From Enterocloster lavalensis (GTDB taxonomy: Bacteria; Bacillota; Clostridia; Lachnospirales; Lachnospiraceae): 64,000 nucleotides of DNA. The stretch spans positions 474,101-538,100 of the forward strand of contig NZ_CABJCG010000002.1 of assembly GCF_902364025.1 (NCBI RefSeq), written 5' to 3'. The notes under the pieces are model-generated. The model worked only from the letters and a program-made list of their open reading frames with translations, searched no databases and was not told the DNA's origin. Below, piece after piece: positions 18,024-26,810 of this stretch; position 1 is the first letter of the stretch, and every line of letters starts with the position of its first letter. A program made the translations under genes and the position numbers.

Positions 18024-18623
18024 ATGAAATTATGGAAACAGTTTAGTATACAGAAACAGGATACAATCGACTATTTTAATACGCGCAAGGATTTCCGGCC
18101 CGATGTATTTGCGGCTCGGCTGAATCAGCTGATTCTGGAGGAGCTGGACGCCAAGGAGAAGGTGGGGGTGATGTTTCTGTGCATCGGAACCGACCGCTCC
18201 ACCGGGGACAGCTTAGGCCCCTTGGTGGGCCATAAGCTGAGGGCGAGGAAGCTGCGCAGGGCCGCGGTGATCGGCACGCTGGACCGGCCGGTTCACGCCA
18301 TGAACCTGGATTTGTACTCCCGCTATATCCGGCTCAATTACCCGGATTACGTGGTGGTGGCTATCGACGCCTCGGTGGGAAGCTCGGACCACGTGGGCTA
18401 CGCAACCCTTGGGCGTGGCGCTTTAAAGCCGGGGCTGGGCGTGAGCAAGGAGCTGGAGGCGGTGGGAGATATTTCCATTACCGGAATCGTGGGCGGCTGC
18501 GGCAACTATGACCCGGTGATGCTTCAGAGCGTGCGGCTCTCCATGGTGATGCAGATGGCGGACTGCATCTGCGAAAGCATATTTCTTGTCGAACGATTAT
18601 GGGAAAACGCGGTCATCGTTTGA
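18024..18623 (+). CDS. yyaC: Spore protein YyaC (DUF1256), GPR-protease-like fold
   Basis: 199 residues. YyaC is a sporulation protein related to the germination protease GPR and found in spore-formers. Signatures seen: FLCIGTDRSTGDSLGPLVG, IGTLDRPVHAMNL, VVAIDASVGSSDHVGY, and the glycine-rich ITGIVGGCGNYDPVMLQSVR. AGGTGG lies 10 bases before this ATG; a GTG 15 bases upstream is less likely. It is transcribed alone, from what looks like a forespore promoter. Its presence is the best evidence in the window that the host makes endospores. Confidence 0.9.
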   Translation: MKLWKQFSIQKQDTIDYFNTRKDFRPDVFAARLNQLILEELDAKEKVGVMFLCIGTDRSTGDSLGPLVGHKLRARKLRRAAVIGTLDRPVHAMNLDLYSRYIRLNYPDYVVVAIDASVGSSDHVGYATLGRGALKPGLGVSKELEAVGDISITGIVGGCGNYDPVMLQSVRLSMVMQMADCICESIFLVERLWENAVIV

Positions 18624-18769
18624 CAAAATTCGCCCATAGAATGTGCTAAGCTTGTTTGGATCAGAAAATAAGAGTAATGGTCCGGACGGCGGAAATTTGA
18701 CGCAAAAAGCAGGTCAAGCTTTCTTGTAAACGGTCTGAGCTGTTACGAATAAGACAGTGGGGTGATTCT

Positions 18770-20338
18770 ATGGGAGAATTATATGAACCCTATCCCAAAC
18801 TGCCCAAAAATATCCGGCAGATTGGAGAACGGGACCAGGTTCTGAAATTATATTTGGAAGATTATGTAAATTCGTATCTGAAACGGCTTCGCCCGGCGGG
18901 CGGTTCCGACCTGCGGGTGGGACTGCTGTTGGGAAATGTTGAGATGCATGAGGACACGCCCTATGTGTTTGTGGACGGCGCCCTGGAGATGGAAAATGTC
19001 ACCGAGGAAGGCGAGAAGGTGGCCTTCACCGAGGAAGCCTGGAAAAAGGCCTACCAGGATGTGGAGCAGATGTTCCCCAAACGCACGGTCCAGGGATGGT
19101 TTCTCTGCGGCAGCCCGGGATGTAATCTGAGCCCTCTCAATTATTGGCGGCAGCACGGACAGTATTTCACCGGCAAACACCAGCTCATGTACTTAAACTC
19201 CGGCCTGGAGGGAGAGGAAGCCATTTACATAACGTCCTCGGACGGCTTTTACAAGCTGCGGGGGCACAGCATTTTCTATGAGCGGAATCAGATGATGCAG
19301 GATTACATGGTGCTGCGGCGCGAGGCCAGGCGGGTGGAGACCGGCGTGGACGACAAGGTGATCCGGGATTTCAGAAAACGGATGGACGAGCGTAAGGCAG
19401 AGGCCACCCATCACAGGAGCACCGTGGGCGCCCTGACCGGTCTGTGCAGCGTTCTGACCATCACGGTTTTTGCCGGCGGCGTGGCTATGTTCAACAATTA
19501 TCAGAAAATGCAGCGGATGGAGAGCGTGATCGCCTCCGTTGTTCCCGGCGGCAGCGTGCTGACCGGCGGAAAGCAGGTGGAAAGCCCCTCGGGCAAGGGT
19601 TTTGTGGACGCCAACGGCCCGGATTATGTGATCGAGGAGGCTAAGGGGCAGGTTTATCCCACCACTGCGCCCGCAGATGAGAGCGCGGACGCGGCGGCTC
19701 AGACGCAGGTGCCCATGGGCGCGGGGAGAATCGAGTCGCCTCAGTCCGGCAAGGAGCAGCCATCCCCGGTCAAGGTGGAGACTATGCCGCCAGGCGGGAC
19801 GGCCGGAGCCGGACAAGCTGCGGCCGGAAACAGTGAGGGAGCGGCGGGAGTTACTCAGGGCAATGGAAATGCGCTGAGCGGTTCCGATGCATCAGGCGGC
19901 CAGGGTGGTAGCGGCCAGGGTGGAAATGGACAGAGCGGCAGCGGACAAGGCGGCAGTAGCAGTGGCAGTGGGAGCCAGGGCAGCGGTAGCAGTCAGGGCA
20001 GCGGCAGCAGCCAGAGCACCGGCAGTACCAACGGCCAAAGCGGCAGTTCCCAGAACGCCTCATCCAGCGGTTCCAACGGCCAAGCTTCCGGCGGCGGACA
20101 GGCCACCGGCGGTTCCACGTCCACGGACAAATCCTCCAGCAACAAGGACGGCTCTTCCCAGGCTCCGGCGGCGGCTCCTGCGGACTACAAGGTCTACACC
20201 GTGGAGGCAGGGGATACACTCTACGGAATCTGCTTCAAATTGTATTCCAGCATCGGGCAGCTGGACGACATCATGCGGGTCAACGGGCTGGAGAACCAGG
20301 ATAGCATTTACGCCGGACAGAAGCTGCTGGTGCCGTAA
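18770..20338 (+). CDS. LysM domain membrane protein with possible JAB/MPN-like N-terminus
   Basis: 522 residues. Residues ~1-200 are a soluble domain (RVGLLLGNVEMHEDTPYVFV ... VQGWFLCGSPGCNLSPLNYW ... GKHQLMYLNS); the order of strands and the GWFLCGSPG turn recall JAB/MPN folds, but the HxH metal motif is not evident. A single membrane helix follows (about 222-245, GLCSVLTITVFAGGVAMF), then a ~200-residue linker rich in Gly, Ser and Gln, and a C-terminal LysM (YTVEAGDTLYGICFKLYSS, about 472-522) that binds peptidoglycan. The topology implies cytosolic N-terminus and wall-bound C-terminus. I infer a role tying a cytosolic signal to the cell wall; it could relate to sporulation. Confidence 0.75.
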   Translation: MGELYEPYPKLPKNIRQIGERDQVLKLYLEDYVNSYLKRLRPAGGSDLRVGLLLGNVEMHEDTPYVFVDGALEMENVTEEGEKVAFTEEAWKKAYQDVEQMFPKRTVQGWFLCGSPGCNLSPLNYWRQHGQYFTGKHQLMYLNSGLEGEEAIYITSSDGFYKLRGHSIFYERNQMMQDYMVLRREARRVETGVDDKVIRDFRKRMDERKAEATHHRSTVGALTGLCSVLTITVFAGGVAMFNNYQKMQRMESVIASVVPGGSVLTGGKQVESPSGKGFVDANGPDYVIEEAKGQVYPTTAPADESADAAAQTQVPMGAGRIESPQSGKEQPSPVKVETMPPGGTAGAGQAAAGNSEGAAGVTQGNGNALSGSDASGGQGGSGQGGNGQSGSGQGGSSSGSGSQGSGSSQGSGSSQSTGSTNGQSGSSQNASSSGSNGQASGGGQATGGSTSTDKSSSNKDGSSQAPAAAPADYKVYTVEAGDTLYGICFKLYSSIGQLDDIMRVNGLENQDSIYAGQKLLVP

Positions 20339-20449
20339 ACCTTGGCCAAAAGACGGCCCAGGCGGGAGAGGGCTAATAAAAAGGTAATGCGGATTGTCAA
20401 AAAGTGTTGTATAATGTCTCATATATGGGCTTTTTTAGGAGATAATGAG

Positions 20450-21760
20450 ATGAACAACACCAGTTCGACGAGCCGGGAAAACAAAAAAAAGCAGCTGCGG
20501 CGCCAGATCGTGCAAACGAATCCCGAACCCTTCGGACGGGGCGGTTACGACGAGGACGATGAGGACAGCCGGGAGGTGGTGTACAACGCGCACCGCAAGG
20601 TAATCCGCAGGCGGATTCGGATTGTGCTGATCCTTCTGGCCCTGGCGGCCATTGCGGGCCTGTGCATTTACCGGTACAGCATCTATCATGAATATACGGA
20701 TTACCAGGTGGTCTGGGAAAAGGACTTTACCGTGGAGGACACCGAGGGCGTCACCAAGGGCGAGGGAAATTTCAACGGCTATGTGGACTTTGCCGACGGC
20801 ATTTTAAAGTACACCAAGGATGGCGTTTCCTATCTGGATGCCCAGGGCAAGGTGGTCTGGAACCAGAGCTATGAGATGAAGTCTCCGATCATCTCGGTCA
20901 ACGGGGAGTTCGCCGCCGTGGCGGACCAGCAGGGGACGAGCATCTATATCTGCGACAAGAGCGGAAACCAGGGAAAAGCCACATCGCTGCTTCCTATCAT
21001 GCGGGTGGCGGTGTCCGCCAAGGGCGTGGTGGCCGCGCTTTCCGAGGATTCCAAGGCCAGCTACATCAACATGTTTCACAAGGACGGCTCCGATCTGAAG
21101 ATCTCCGTCAAGTCCCTGCTCTCCAAGGACGGCTATCCGGTGGACATCAGCCTTTCGCCCAACGGAACGCAGCTGGTGGCCTCCTTTATGTATTTGGACA
21201 AAGGCATGCTCAAATGCAAGGTGATCTTTTATAACTTCGGCCTGGGGAAAAATGATCCCAAGCGCGTGGTGGGAATTCTGTACCCCGAGACCCTGAACGA
21301 CGGCATGGTGGGCCGGGTGCGTTTCCTGGACGAAAGCCACTGCGTATTGTTTTCCGATAAGGGCCTGGTGTTCGTTTCCACCCGGGTGGAGACGGAGCCT
21401 GAGGCCGGTGAGCCGGTGAACATTGAGGAGGAGATCCGCACGATCTATTACACGGACCGCTATGTGGCCGTGATCACGGACAATGTGGAGGGCGGCGATC
21501 CCTACCGCATGCGGATTTACGGGGTGGACGGCGCGCCTGTGCTGGATCAGACTTTTAATTTCCAATATTCGGGAGTTAATATTGACGGCGATCTGATTCT
21601 CCTCTATAATGACAGCGGCTGCCAGGTGTTCAATCTGAACGGAGTCCAGAAATTCACAGGCAGCTTTGATTTCACGGTATCCAAGGTATCGGCCGGACGA
21701 TTCCCCGGCACGCTTCTGGTCACGGGGCCGCAGATGATGAAGGAGATCCGGCTTCAGTAA
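20450..21760 (+). CDS. DUF5711 family membrane-anchored beta-propeller-like protein
   Basis: 436 residues from an ATG preceded by TTTAGGAGATAATGAG; a longer in-frame start has no ribosome binding site. The N-terminus is charged and cytosolic (about residues 1-55), then one membrane helix (VLILLALAAIAGLCIYRYSI), then a long extracytoplasmic region of repeated beta blades with recurring YLDAQGKVVW, VNGEFAAVADQQGTSIY and LSPNGTQLVASFMYLD text. This matches DUF5711 proteins common in Lachnospiraceae, of unknown role. It follows the LysM gene by about 110 bases, so the two may work together at the cell surface; that link is inference. Confidence 0.78.
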   Translation: MNNTSSTSRENKKKQLRRQIVQTNPEPFGRGGYDEDDEDSREVVYNAHRKVIRRRIRIVLILLALAAIAGLCIYRYSIYHEYTDYQVVWEKDFTVEDTEGVTKGEGNFNGYVDFADGILKYTKDGVSYLDAQGKVVWNQSYEMKSPIISVNGEFAAVADQQGTSIYICDKSGNQGKATSLLPIMRVAVSAKGVVAALSEDSKASYINMFHKDGSDLKISVKSLLSKDGYPVDISLSPNGTQLVASFMYLDKGMLKCKVIFYNFGLGKNDPKRVVGILYPETLNDGMVGRVRFLDESHCVLFSDKGLVFVSTRVETEPEAGEPVNIEEEIRTIYYTDRYVAVITDNVEGGDPYRMRIYGVDGAPVLDQTFNFQYSGVNIDGDLILLYNDSGCQVFNLNGVQKFTGSFDFTVSKVSAGRFPGTLLVTGPQMMKEIRLQ

Positions 21761-21880
21761 GCCGAACGATGTAGATTCAGGCGTTCCGGGCGGGGAAATT
21801 CTCCGCCCGTGCGCTGTTAAAATATTACAGATCACAGCCGTGGAATGTAGTATTAAAATACAAAACGAAAGGGAGTCTGA

Positions 21881-22828
21881 ATGATGGGGATGAAATGTAT
21901 CGGTATCGATGTAGGAGGAACCACCGTTAAGGTGGGCCTGTTTGAAACGGACGGAACGCTGCTGGACAAGTGGGAGGTCAAAAGCCGCAAGGAAGAGGAC
22001 GGGAAATACATTCTGCCGGACGTGGCGGCGTCGATCCGCGAAAAGCTGGCCGGTCTGGGGCTGGATTTAAAGAAGGACATCGTCGGCGCAGGGCTTGGCG
22101 TGCCGGGGCCGGTGATGCCGGACGGATCGGTGGAAGTGTGCGTGAATCTGGGCTGGCACCATGTGAATCCACAGAAAGAGCTCAGCGGACTGCTGGACGG
22201 AATTCCGGTGAAGAGCGGAAATGACGCCAATGTGGCGGCTCTGGGCGAGATGTGGCAGGGCGGCGGCAAGGGCTACAGCGATATTATCATGATCACCCTG
22301 GGAACCGGAGTGGGCGGAGGCGTGATTCTGGACCAGAAGATTTTGAGCGGACGCCATGGGCTGGGCGGCGAGATCGGACATATTCACGTGCGGGACGACG
22401 AGTGGGAGCACTGCAACTGCGGTGGAGTCGGCTGCCTGGAACAGATCGCCTCCGCCACCGGAATCGCCAGGGAAGCCAGGCGCAAAATGGCCGCGGACAG
22501 CCGGGATTCCATGCTTCGCAAGTTCGGGGACGACGTGACGGCCAAGGACGTGCTGGATGCGGCCAAGGCCGGGGACGAGCTGGCCGACGAGGTGTTCGAG
22601 GTGGTGGCCCGGTATCTGGGCCTGGCCCTGGGACAGGCGGCGCTGATCGTGGACCCGGAGATCTTTGTAATCGGCGGTGGCGTGTCCAGAGCCGGACAAT
22701 TTCTGGTGGACCGGGTATTTAAGTATTATGATTACTTTACGCCGATTTCCAAGTTTAAGGCGAAGATCGGGCTGGCTACCCTGGGAAATGACGCGGGGAT
22801 TTATGGCGCGGCGCGGTTGATTCTGTAG
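21881..22828 (+). CDS. glcK: ROK family glucokinase
   Basis: 315 residues; AAGGGAG stands 5-6 bases before the ATG. It phosphorylates glucose with ATP to glucose-6-phosphate. Seen: ATP phosphate loop CIGIDVGGTTVKVGLF, sugar-binding GNDANVAALGE, ITLGTGVGGGVI, the ROK zinc site GHIHV followed by CNCGGVGCLEQIAS (His plus three Cys), and the C-terminal adenosine motif FVIGGGVSRAG. The length is normal. It appears monocistronic, with a weak upstream promoter (TTACAG-17-TAGTAT near 21825) and a terminator behind it. Confidence 0.93.
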   Translation: MMGMKCIGIDVGGTTVKVGLFETDGTLLDKWEVKSRKEEDGKYILPDVAASIREKLAGLGLDLKKDIVGAGLGVPGPVMPDGSVEVCVNLGWHHVNPQKELSGLLDGIPVKSGNDANVAALGEMWQGGGKGYSDIIMITLGTGVGGGVILDQKILSGRHGLGGEIGHIHVRDDEWEHCNCGGVGCLEQIASATGIAREARRKMAADSRDSMLRKFGDDVTAKDVLDAAKAGDELADEVFEVVARYLGLALGQAALIVDPEIFVIGGGVSRAGQFLVDRVFKYYDYFTPISKFKAKIGLATLGNDAGIYGAARLIL

Positions 22829-22846
22829 AGAGCGTGTGAAAAGAGT

Positions 22847-22880
22847 GAAGGCGGGAGGTCGCAGATGACCTTCCGCCTTT
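22847..22880 (+). terminator. Terminator of glcK
   Basis: AAGGCGGGAGGTC pairs with GACCTTCCGCCTT around a short loop, followed by TTTG. Confidence 0.65.
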
Positions 22881-22888
22881 GTTATTGC

Positions 22889-22909
22889 GGCCCATTGCAT
22901 TCAACAAAA
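22889..22909. repeat. Third copy of the GGCCCATTGCATTCAA element
   Basis: Identical over the core to the two copies near 10.2 kb, again lying between a gene end and a terminator. Confidence 0.65.
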
Positions 22910-22931
22910 GTCCGGGGACCCGCCCCGGACT
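22905..22931 (-). terminator. Terminator of the secreted cell-wall-binding gene
   Basis: AGTCCGGGG and CCCCGGACT form a 9-bp stem; on the minus strand it is followed by TTTTGTT. Confidence 0.7.
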
Positions 22932-23007
22932 CTGTCATTATTTCCATATTGTTTTTCTGGAATCGCCGCTCAAAAACATTTCCCTGGCCGGCGCGTTTCC
23001 GTTCTGC

Positions 23008-24012
23008 CTACTGGCCGGGCACATACACTCCGTCCCCGTTAACCCAATATCCGTCCGGCGTGCGCTGGTTCGCCCACATGGCGCCGGTGGCGGGATCCAG
23101 GTAATAGTAGGTTCCATTTAATTCCAGCCAGCCGGTGCACATGTAGCCTTCCGCGTCGAAGTAATACCAGGACCCATTGATGGGCAGCCACTGGGAGGCG
23201 GGATAGGAACCGTCATTGTAGCGCCACCAGGACCTGACGCCGTCAGCAGCCTTCTGCCAGGAGCCGGACTTGGAGACAAGCTGGGCGGCCTCCTCCGCAG
23301 AGACGGACCAGGTGCCGGAGGTGACCCAATCGCTCTTGGAATTGGTTCCGGTTTCCACCGAGCGCACCCGGAACCGGTAGGAGCCGGATTCCGTGATCAT
23401 GCCAGCGAACTGGTACTGGGGGTTCTGGGCGGAGTAGGTGCTGCCGGTGACGCTTCCGTTCTTTAAGAGCTGCACCTGGTAGTATTTGGCTTCCGGAGCC
23501 TCCTCCCAGTAGCCGAAACCGTCGTGATTGGTGGACCAGTCCACATTTGTGGGGGCGGCCACGGAGCCGGTGTCGTTGTCCTTGTCGTATACAAATCGGG
23601 CCTTCACGATGACCACGGTCTTGTCGCTGCCGCTCTCATAGCGAACGTCCAGAACCTTGATGTCCTCGTAGCTTCCTCCGTACATTTTCATCTTGTAATT
23701 GCTCTTGGAGGTGCTGTTAAAATAGTAGTCGTCGCTGTCGGCGGATAGGGTGATTTCAATGATGGGCGGTTTGGAGCGGCTCCAGTCGTCGCCGTCGCTG
23801 TTGGTCACTTCCACGCCGTCCACAAAACAGTACCCATTGTCCGTGGTCACAGTCACATCCTCGCTGCTGTCACCGATGCGGATGCGCGAGTGAACCTCCA
23901 GATTCACCTTGCCAATCTTCGTACGGCTCTCCGCCAATGCGGTCCCCGGCAGCATGGCGGCCAGGAGCGCCGTCGCCAAAAACGCGGATATTGCCTTTTT
24001 GATCTGTTTCAT
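23008..24012 (-). CDS. Secreted cell-wall-binding repeat protein
   Basis: 334 residues. The ATG chosen lies 8 bases after AAAGG and gives MKQIKKAISAFLATALLAA followed by LPGTALAE, a clear signal peptide. The middle (about 30-150) is beta-rich, then a fibronectin-like module (about 155-250: TNVDWSTNHDGFGYWEEAP, YYQVQLLKNG, YRFRVRSV). The C-terminus holds choline-binding-type repeats (WWRYNDGSYPASQWLPING, WYYFDAEGYMCTGWLELNG, YYYLDPATGAMWANQ) that attach proteins to cell-wall polymers. The first gene in this window encodes similar repeat text. The upstream region carries a 51-bp tandem repeat array. Ligand and role are unknown. Confidence 0.85.
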   Translation of the reverse strand: MKQIKKAISAFLATALLAAMLPGTALAESRTKIGKVNLEVHSRIRIGDSSEDVTVTTDNGYCFVDGVEVTNSDGDDWSRSKPPIIEITLSADSDDYYFNSTSKSNYKMKMYGGSYEDIKVLDVRYESGSDKTVVIVKARFVYDKDNDTGSVAAPTNVDWSTNHDGFGYWEEAPEAKYYQVQLLKNGSVTGSTYSAQNPQYQFAGMITESGSYRFRVRSVETGTNSKSDWVTSGTWSVSAEEAAQLVSKSGSWQKAADGVRSWWRYNDGSYPASQWLPINGSWYYFDAEGYMCTGWLELNGTYYYLDPATGAMWANQRTPDGYWVNGDGVYVPGQ

Positions 24013-24069
24013 ACACATAACCTTTCCCTTTCTGAATTGCAGCTGTCTGCGAACATTATGTTGCTTTTT

Positions 24070-24375
24070 TGGTACATTGTCGGCAGTCAAAGGCTGTCGG
24101 TAGGAGATACGTTTCTTTGATTATACATTGTCGGCAGCCGCAGGCTGTCGATAAGAGATACGTTTCCTCAATTATACATTGTCGGCAGCCGCAGGCTGTC
24201 GATAAGAGATACGTTTCCTCAATTATACATTGTCGGCAGCCGCAGGCTGTCGATAAGAGATACGTTTCCTCAATTATACATTATCGGCAGCCACAGGCTG
24301 TCGATGAGAGATACGTTTCCTCAATTATACATTGTCGGCAGCCACAGGCTGTCGATAAGAGATACGTTTCCTTAA
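24070..24375. repeat. Six tandem 51-bp repeats with internal hairpins
   Basis: Five nearly identical 51-bp units (24121-24375) follow one degenerate unit (24070-24120). Each contains GGCAGCC-GCA-GGCTGTC, an imperfect hairpin, and TTATACAT, which on the minus strand reads ATGTATAA(T). The units abut with no spacers, so it is not a CRISPR. Because 51 is divisible by 3 the array is open in one frame, but no ribosome binding site or downstream gene supports translation. It sits upstream of the secreted protein gene and downstream of the histidine kinase, in a 420-base gap. Confidence 0.9.
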
Positions 24376-24432
24376 TTATAGCAAATATTGGGAGAGAATT
24401 CTTTACAAATCTCTGAAGGTTCGGAAAATAAC

Positions 24433-25839
24433 TTATAAATTGGTGGAGCGGGGCAGGGAGAAAATGAACTCGGTCCCAACGCCCTCAGTGCTGACCACGT
24501 CGATATTTTCCCCGTGGGCCTGTATAATCTCCTTTACGATAGAAAGTCCGAGCCCGGTGCCCCGTTTATCCTTGCCGCGGGAGAGATCGGTTTTGTAAAA
24601 ACGCTCCCAGATTTTCTTCAGGCTGTCCTTGGGGATGCCGATGCCGGTGTCCTTTACGGAGATGAAAATCTTTTCGTAGCGGCTGTTTGCCTGGATGTAG
24701 ATGGTGGAATCGTGGTGGCTGAACTTGATCGCGTTGTCGATCAGGTTGTAGAGCACCTGCTGTATTTTCCCAAGGTCCGCGTAGACCATCTGAATATTAT
24801 CGGAGAAGGTCAGGTCAAAGACAATGTTTTTGTTGTCGCAGGTTCCCTCAAAGGACGCGGCCGTGTCCTTGATCACCCGGTTGATGTCAAAATTGGAGCG
24901 GGACAGGTAGCCCCGGTTGTCCAGGGAGTTGAGGGTGAGCATACTCTCGGTCAGCTTGTGCAGGCGCTCGGTCTCGGAGATCACACGGGAGAGGTATTTC
25001 CCGTACATCTCCGGCGGAATGGTGCCGTCCAGAATGGCCTCCAGATACCCTTTGATGGAGGTCAGGGGGGAGCGGAAGTCGTGGGAGACGTTGGCGATGA
25101 AGTTCTTCTGGTATTCCTCCATCTTGTTCAGCTCGTCGGACATGTAATTCAGGGTGTTGGCCAGATAACCCATCTCATCGTGGGTGTGCACGGCGATGCG
25201 GTAGTCCAGGTTCCCGGCCGCGTACTCGTTGGCGCCCACCGTGATCTTGCGCAGGGGCAGATAAACGGTTTTGGTGAACACCAGCAAAATGATGGAGGAC
25301 AGCACGAAGATCAGAAACGAAGTGATGTAGAGAATGTTCAAAACCCCGTTCTGCGCGTCCTTCACCTGGCTCATGGGCAGGTGGATCAGCACATAACCGT
25401 AGGTGTTGTAATTCCCGGTAATGGGGGCGGAAACGCTGAGCACGTCCTCGGCGAACAGGCTGTTGTAGCGCCCGATGGAGTAGGAACGGTTGCCGATGGC
25501 CGTGGGATCAAAATTGTCGATCACGGTGTGTACCCGCGAGCCGCCGGTGCTGTCCACGATAATGGTGCCCTGGCGGTTCACCACCATGACCTCGGCGCCC
25601 AGAAACTGGGCCACGGCCCGCAGCTGGGGGGAGGCGTCGGAGAGGTCCTGAGGCTGCCCCTGATACATGGTGCTGTAAGAGGACGCGATCAGGCAGGCCT
25701 CGTCGTACAGCGTGTTGGCCCGGCTCTGGATCAGGTAATCCCGCGTCATGCGGGAGGAAAAGGTGGCGATGAAAACAAAGCCCAAAAGGCCGAACACCAG
25801 GTAGCCGAGAATGAATTTTGAATAAAGGGAATGTGTCAT
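24433..25839 (-). CDS. Sensor histidine kinase
   Basis: 468 residues. Two membrane helices (about 7-27 FILGYLVFGLLGFVFIATF and about 172-195) flank an extracellular sensor domain. A HAMP linker follows (LRKITVGANEYAAGNLDY), then the phospho-acceptor H-box NVSHDFRSPLTSIKGYLEAI, N-box DLGKIQQVLYNLIDNAIKFS, G1 VKDTGIGIP, F-box WERFYKTD and G2 GTGLGLSIVKEII. All catalytic motifs look intact. It lies 38 bases after the AIM24-family gene on the same strand, so these are probably one operon. The nearest response regulator, at 27.4-28.1 kb, is in a different transcript with mutS2; whether it is the partner is inference. Confidence 0.93.
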   Translation of the reverse strand: MTHSLYSKFILGYLVFGLLGFVFIATFSSRMTRDYLIQSRANTLYDEACLIASSYSTMYQGQPQDLSDASPQLRAVAQFLGAEVMVVNRQGTIIVDSTGGSRVHTVIDNFDPTAIGNRSYSIGRYNSLFAEDVLSVSAPITGNYNTYGYVLIHLPMSQVKDAQNGVLNILYITSFLIFVLSSIILLVFTKTVYLPLRKITVGANEYAAGNLDYRIAVHTHDEMGYLANTLNYMSDELNKMEEYQKNFIANVSHDFRSPLTSIKGYLEAILDGTIPPEMYGKYLSRVISETERLHKLTESMLTLNSLDNRGYLSRSNFDINRVIKDTAASFEGTCDNKNIVFDLTFSDNIQMVYADLGKIQQVLYNLIDNAIKFSHHDSTIYIQANSRYEKIFISVKDTGIGIPKDSLKKIWERFYKTDLSRGKDKRGTGLGLSIVKEIIQAHGENIDVVSTEGVGTEFIFSLPRSTNL

Positions 25840-25877
25840 TGTTATACCTCGAAACTGTGCGTGTCGGAAAATCCCGC

Positions 25878-26633
25878 TTATTCGGTGGGTGCCATGAGGA
25901 TTCTTCCGGTGCCGCGGTACACGTTAACCAGGCCTTCGCCGGAGACCGCGGAGCCCATCAGGGACTTGGAGGAGCGCTCAACCGTGAACTTTAAGGAATT
26001 GGACCAGGCGATGGCCATGTTGCCGTCGATCTTCACCTCGTCGTCCTGCAGATTAAACTCAATCAGCTCGTCACGGGGCACCGGGCTTTCCAGGACAGCC
26101 ATACCGCTGCCGCTGAGACAGAGGTTGAAAAGTCCCTCTTTTCCGGCCACCGCTGAGGACAGGGTGGATCTCGCCACCACATTCTGTTTGATTCCGGAGT
26201 CGCAGGCCAGGAATAAACCGTCCTCCAGCACCAGACTGCCCCACTCGGACACTTCCTCCAGAAGAATGTACTTGTAGGTGGGCTCCAGCATGATCAGGCC
26301 CGTTCCGGTGTACTCCGGTTTGACGGCGGCCTCCTTGGTCACCTTGGAAGCGATGGCTTTGCCGAAAAAGTCTCCCACCCCCTTGATGCCGGACCCCATT
26401 TTCACGTTTCCGGCGGTCCACTGCATGGCGCCGGCCTGGACGGTGAAACCGCTGTTTTTCAGCTCAATCAGCACCTGGCGCTTGCGGATGTTCATCTCAG
26501 CGGCAAAGTAGGCGTTCATGGCGGAGCCTGGGGTGACGCTTAAATCGCGCTGATGCTCGAATACTTTTATGTTTCCGCGCTCGGCGATCTGTATCATATT
26601 GGAGTTATTATAAAGATTCTGATAAGATATCAT
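25878..26633 (-). CDS. AIM24 family protein
   Basis: 251 residues, soluble and beta-rich, with the family pattern of a double-stranded beta-helix: AYFAAEMNIRKRQVLIEL, GSGIKGVGDFFGKAIASK, TGTGLIMLEPTYKYILLEE, EDGLFLACDSGI, then SGSGMAVLESPVPRDELIEF and GTGRILMAPTE. The name comes from a yeast mitochondrial protein; the bacterial function is not established. AGGAGG stands 7 bases before the ATG. It has its own promoter and appears to lead an operon with the histidine kinase, which is an unusual pairing. Confidence 0.85.
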   Translation of the reverse strand: MISYQNLYNNSNMIQIAERGNIKVFEHQRDLSVTPGSAMNAYFAAEMNIRKRQVLIELKNSGFTVQAGAMQWTAGNVKMGSGIKGVGDFFGKAIASKVTKEAAVKPEYTGTGLIMLEPTYKYILLEEVSEWGSLVLEDGLFLACDSGIKQNVVARSTLSSAVAGKEGLFNLCLSGSGMAVLESPVPRDELIEFNLQDDEVKIDGNMAIAWSNSLKFTVERSSKSLMGSAVSGEGLVNVYRGTGRILMAPTE

Positions 26634-26689
26634 GGTTGATCCTCCTGGTGTTTTACTGTGGGATTCCAGAGCCGCGGCCCCGCCCCTCT

Positions 26690-26718
26690 ATCATAACACG
26701 GTCCGGTGTCCCTGTAAA
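26690..26718 (-). promoter_or_regulatory. Promoter of the AIM24-kinase unit
   Basis: On the minus strand, TTTACA (26713-26718), 17 bases and TATGAT (26690-26695). Confidence 0.65.
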
Positions 26719-26743
26719 TGAAGATGCGGGCCGGCTTTTTACA

Positions 26744-26772
26744 TTTACTTTTTTCGCTGCATTTGGTACAAT
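26744..26772 (+). promoter_or_regulatory. Promoter of the DUF4190 gene
   Basis: TTTACT, 17 bases and TACAAT, divergent from the AIM24 promoter with 25 bases between the two -35 elements. Confidence 0.6.
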
Positions 26773-26810
26773 AAATCAATATGAATCAAACCGAAACTGG
26801 AGGTAATGAG

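Noticed and set aside
24070..24375. CRISPR array
   Set aside because: Units abut directly with no unique spacers, and no cas genes are present.
24069..24416. Open frame of 115 residues across the 51-bp repeats
   Set aside because: It is open only because the repeat length is a multiple of three; there is no ribosome binding site and the text is a 17-residue repeat with no known counterpart.
24514..25821. Plus-strand 435-residue frame opposite the histidine kinase
   Set aside because: It is Val/Gly/Asp/His-rich mirror text; the kinase on the other strand has all motifs.
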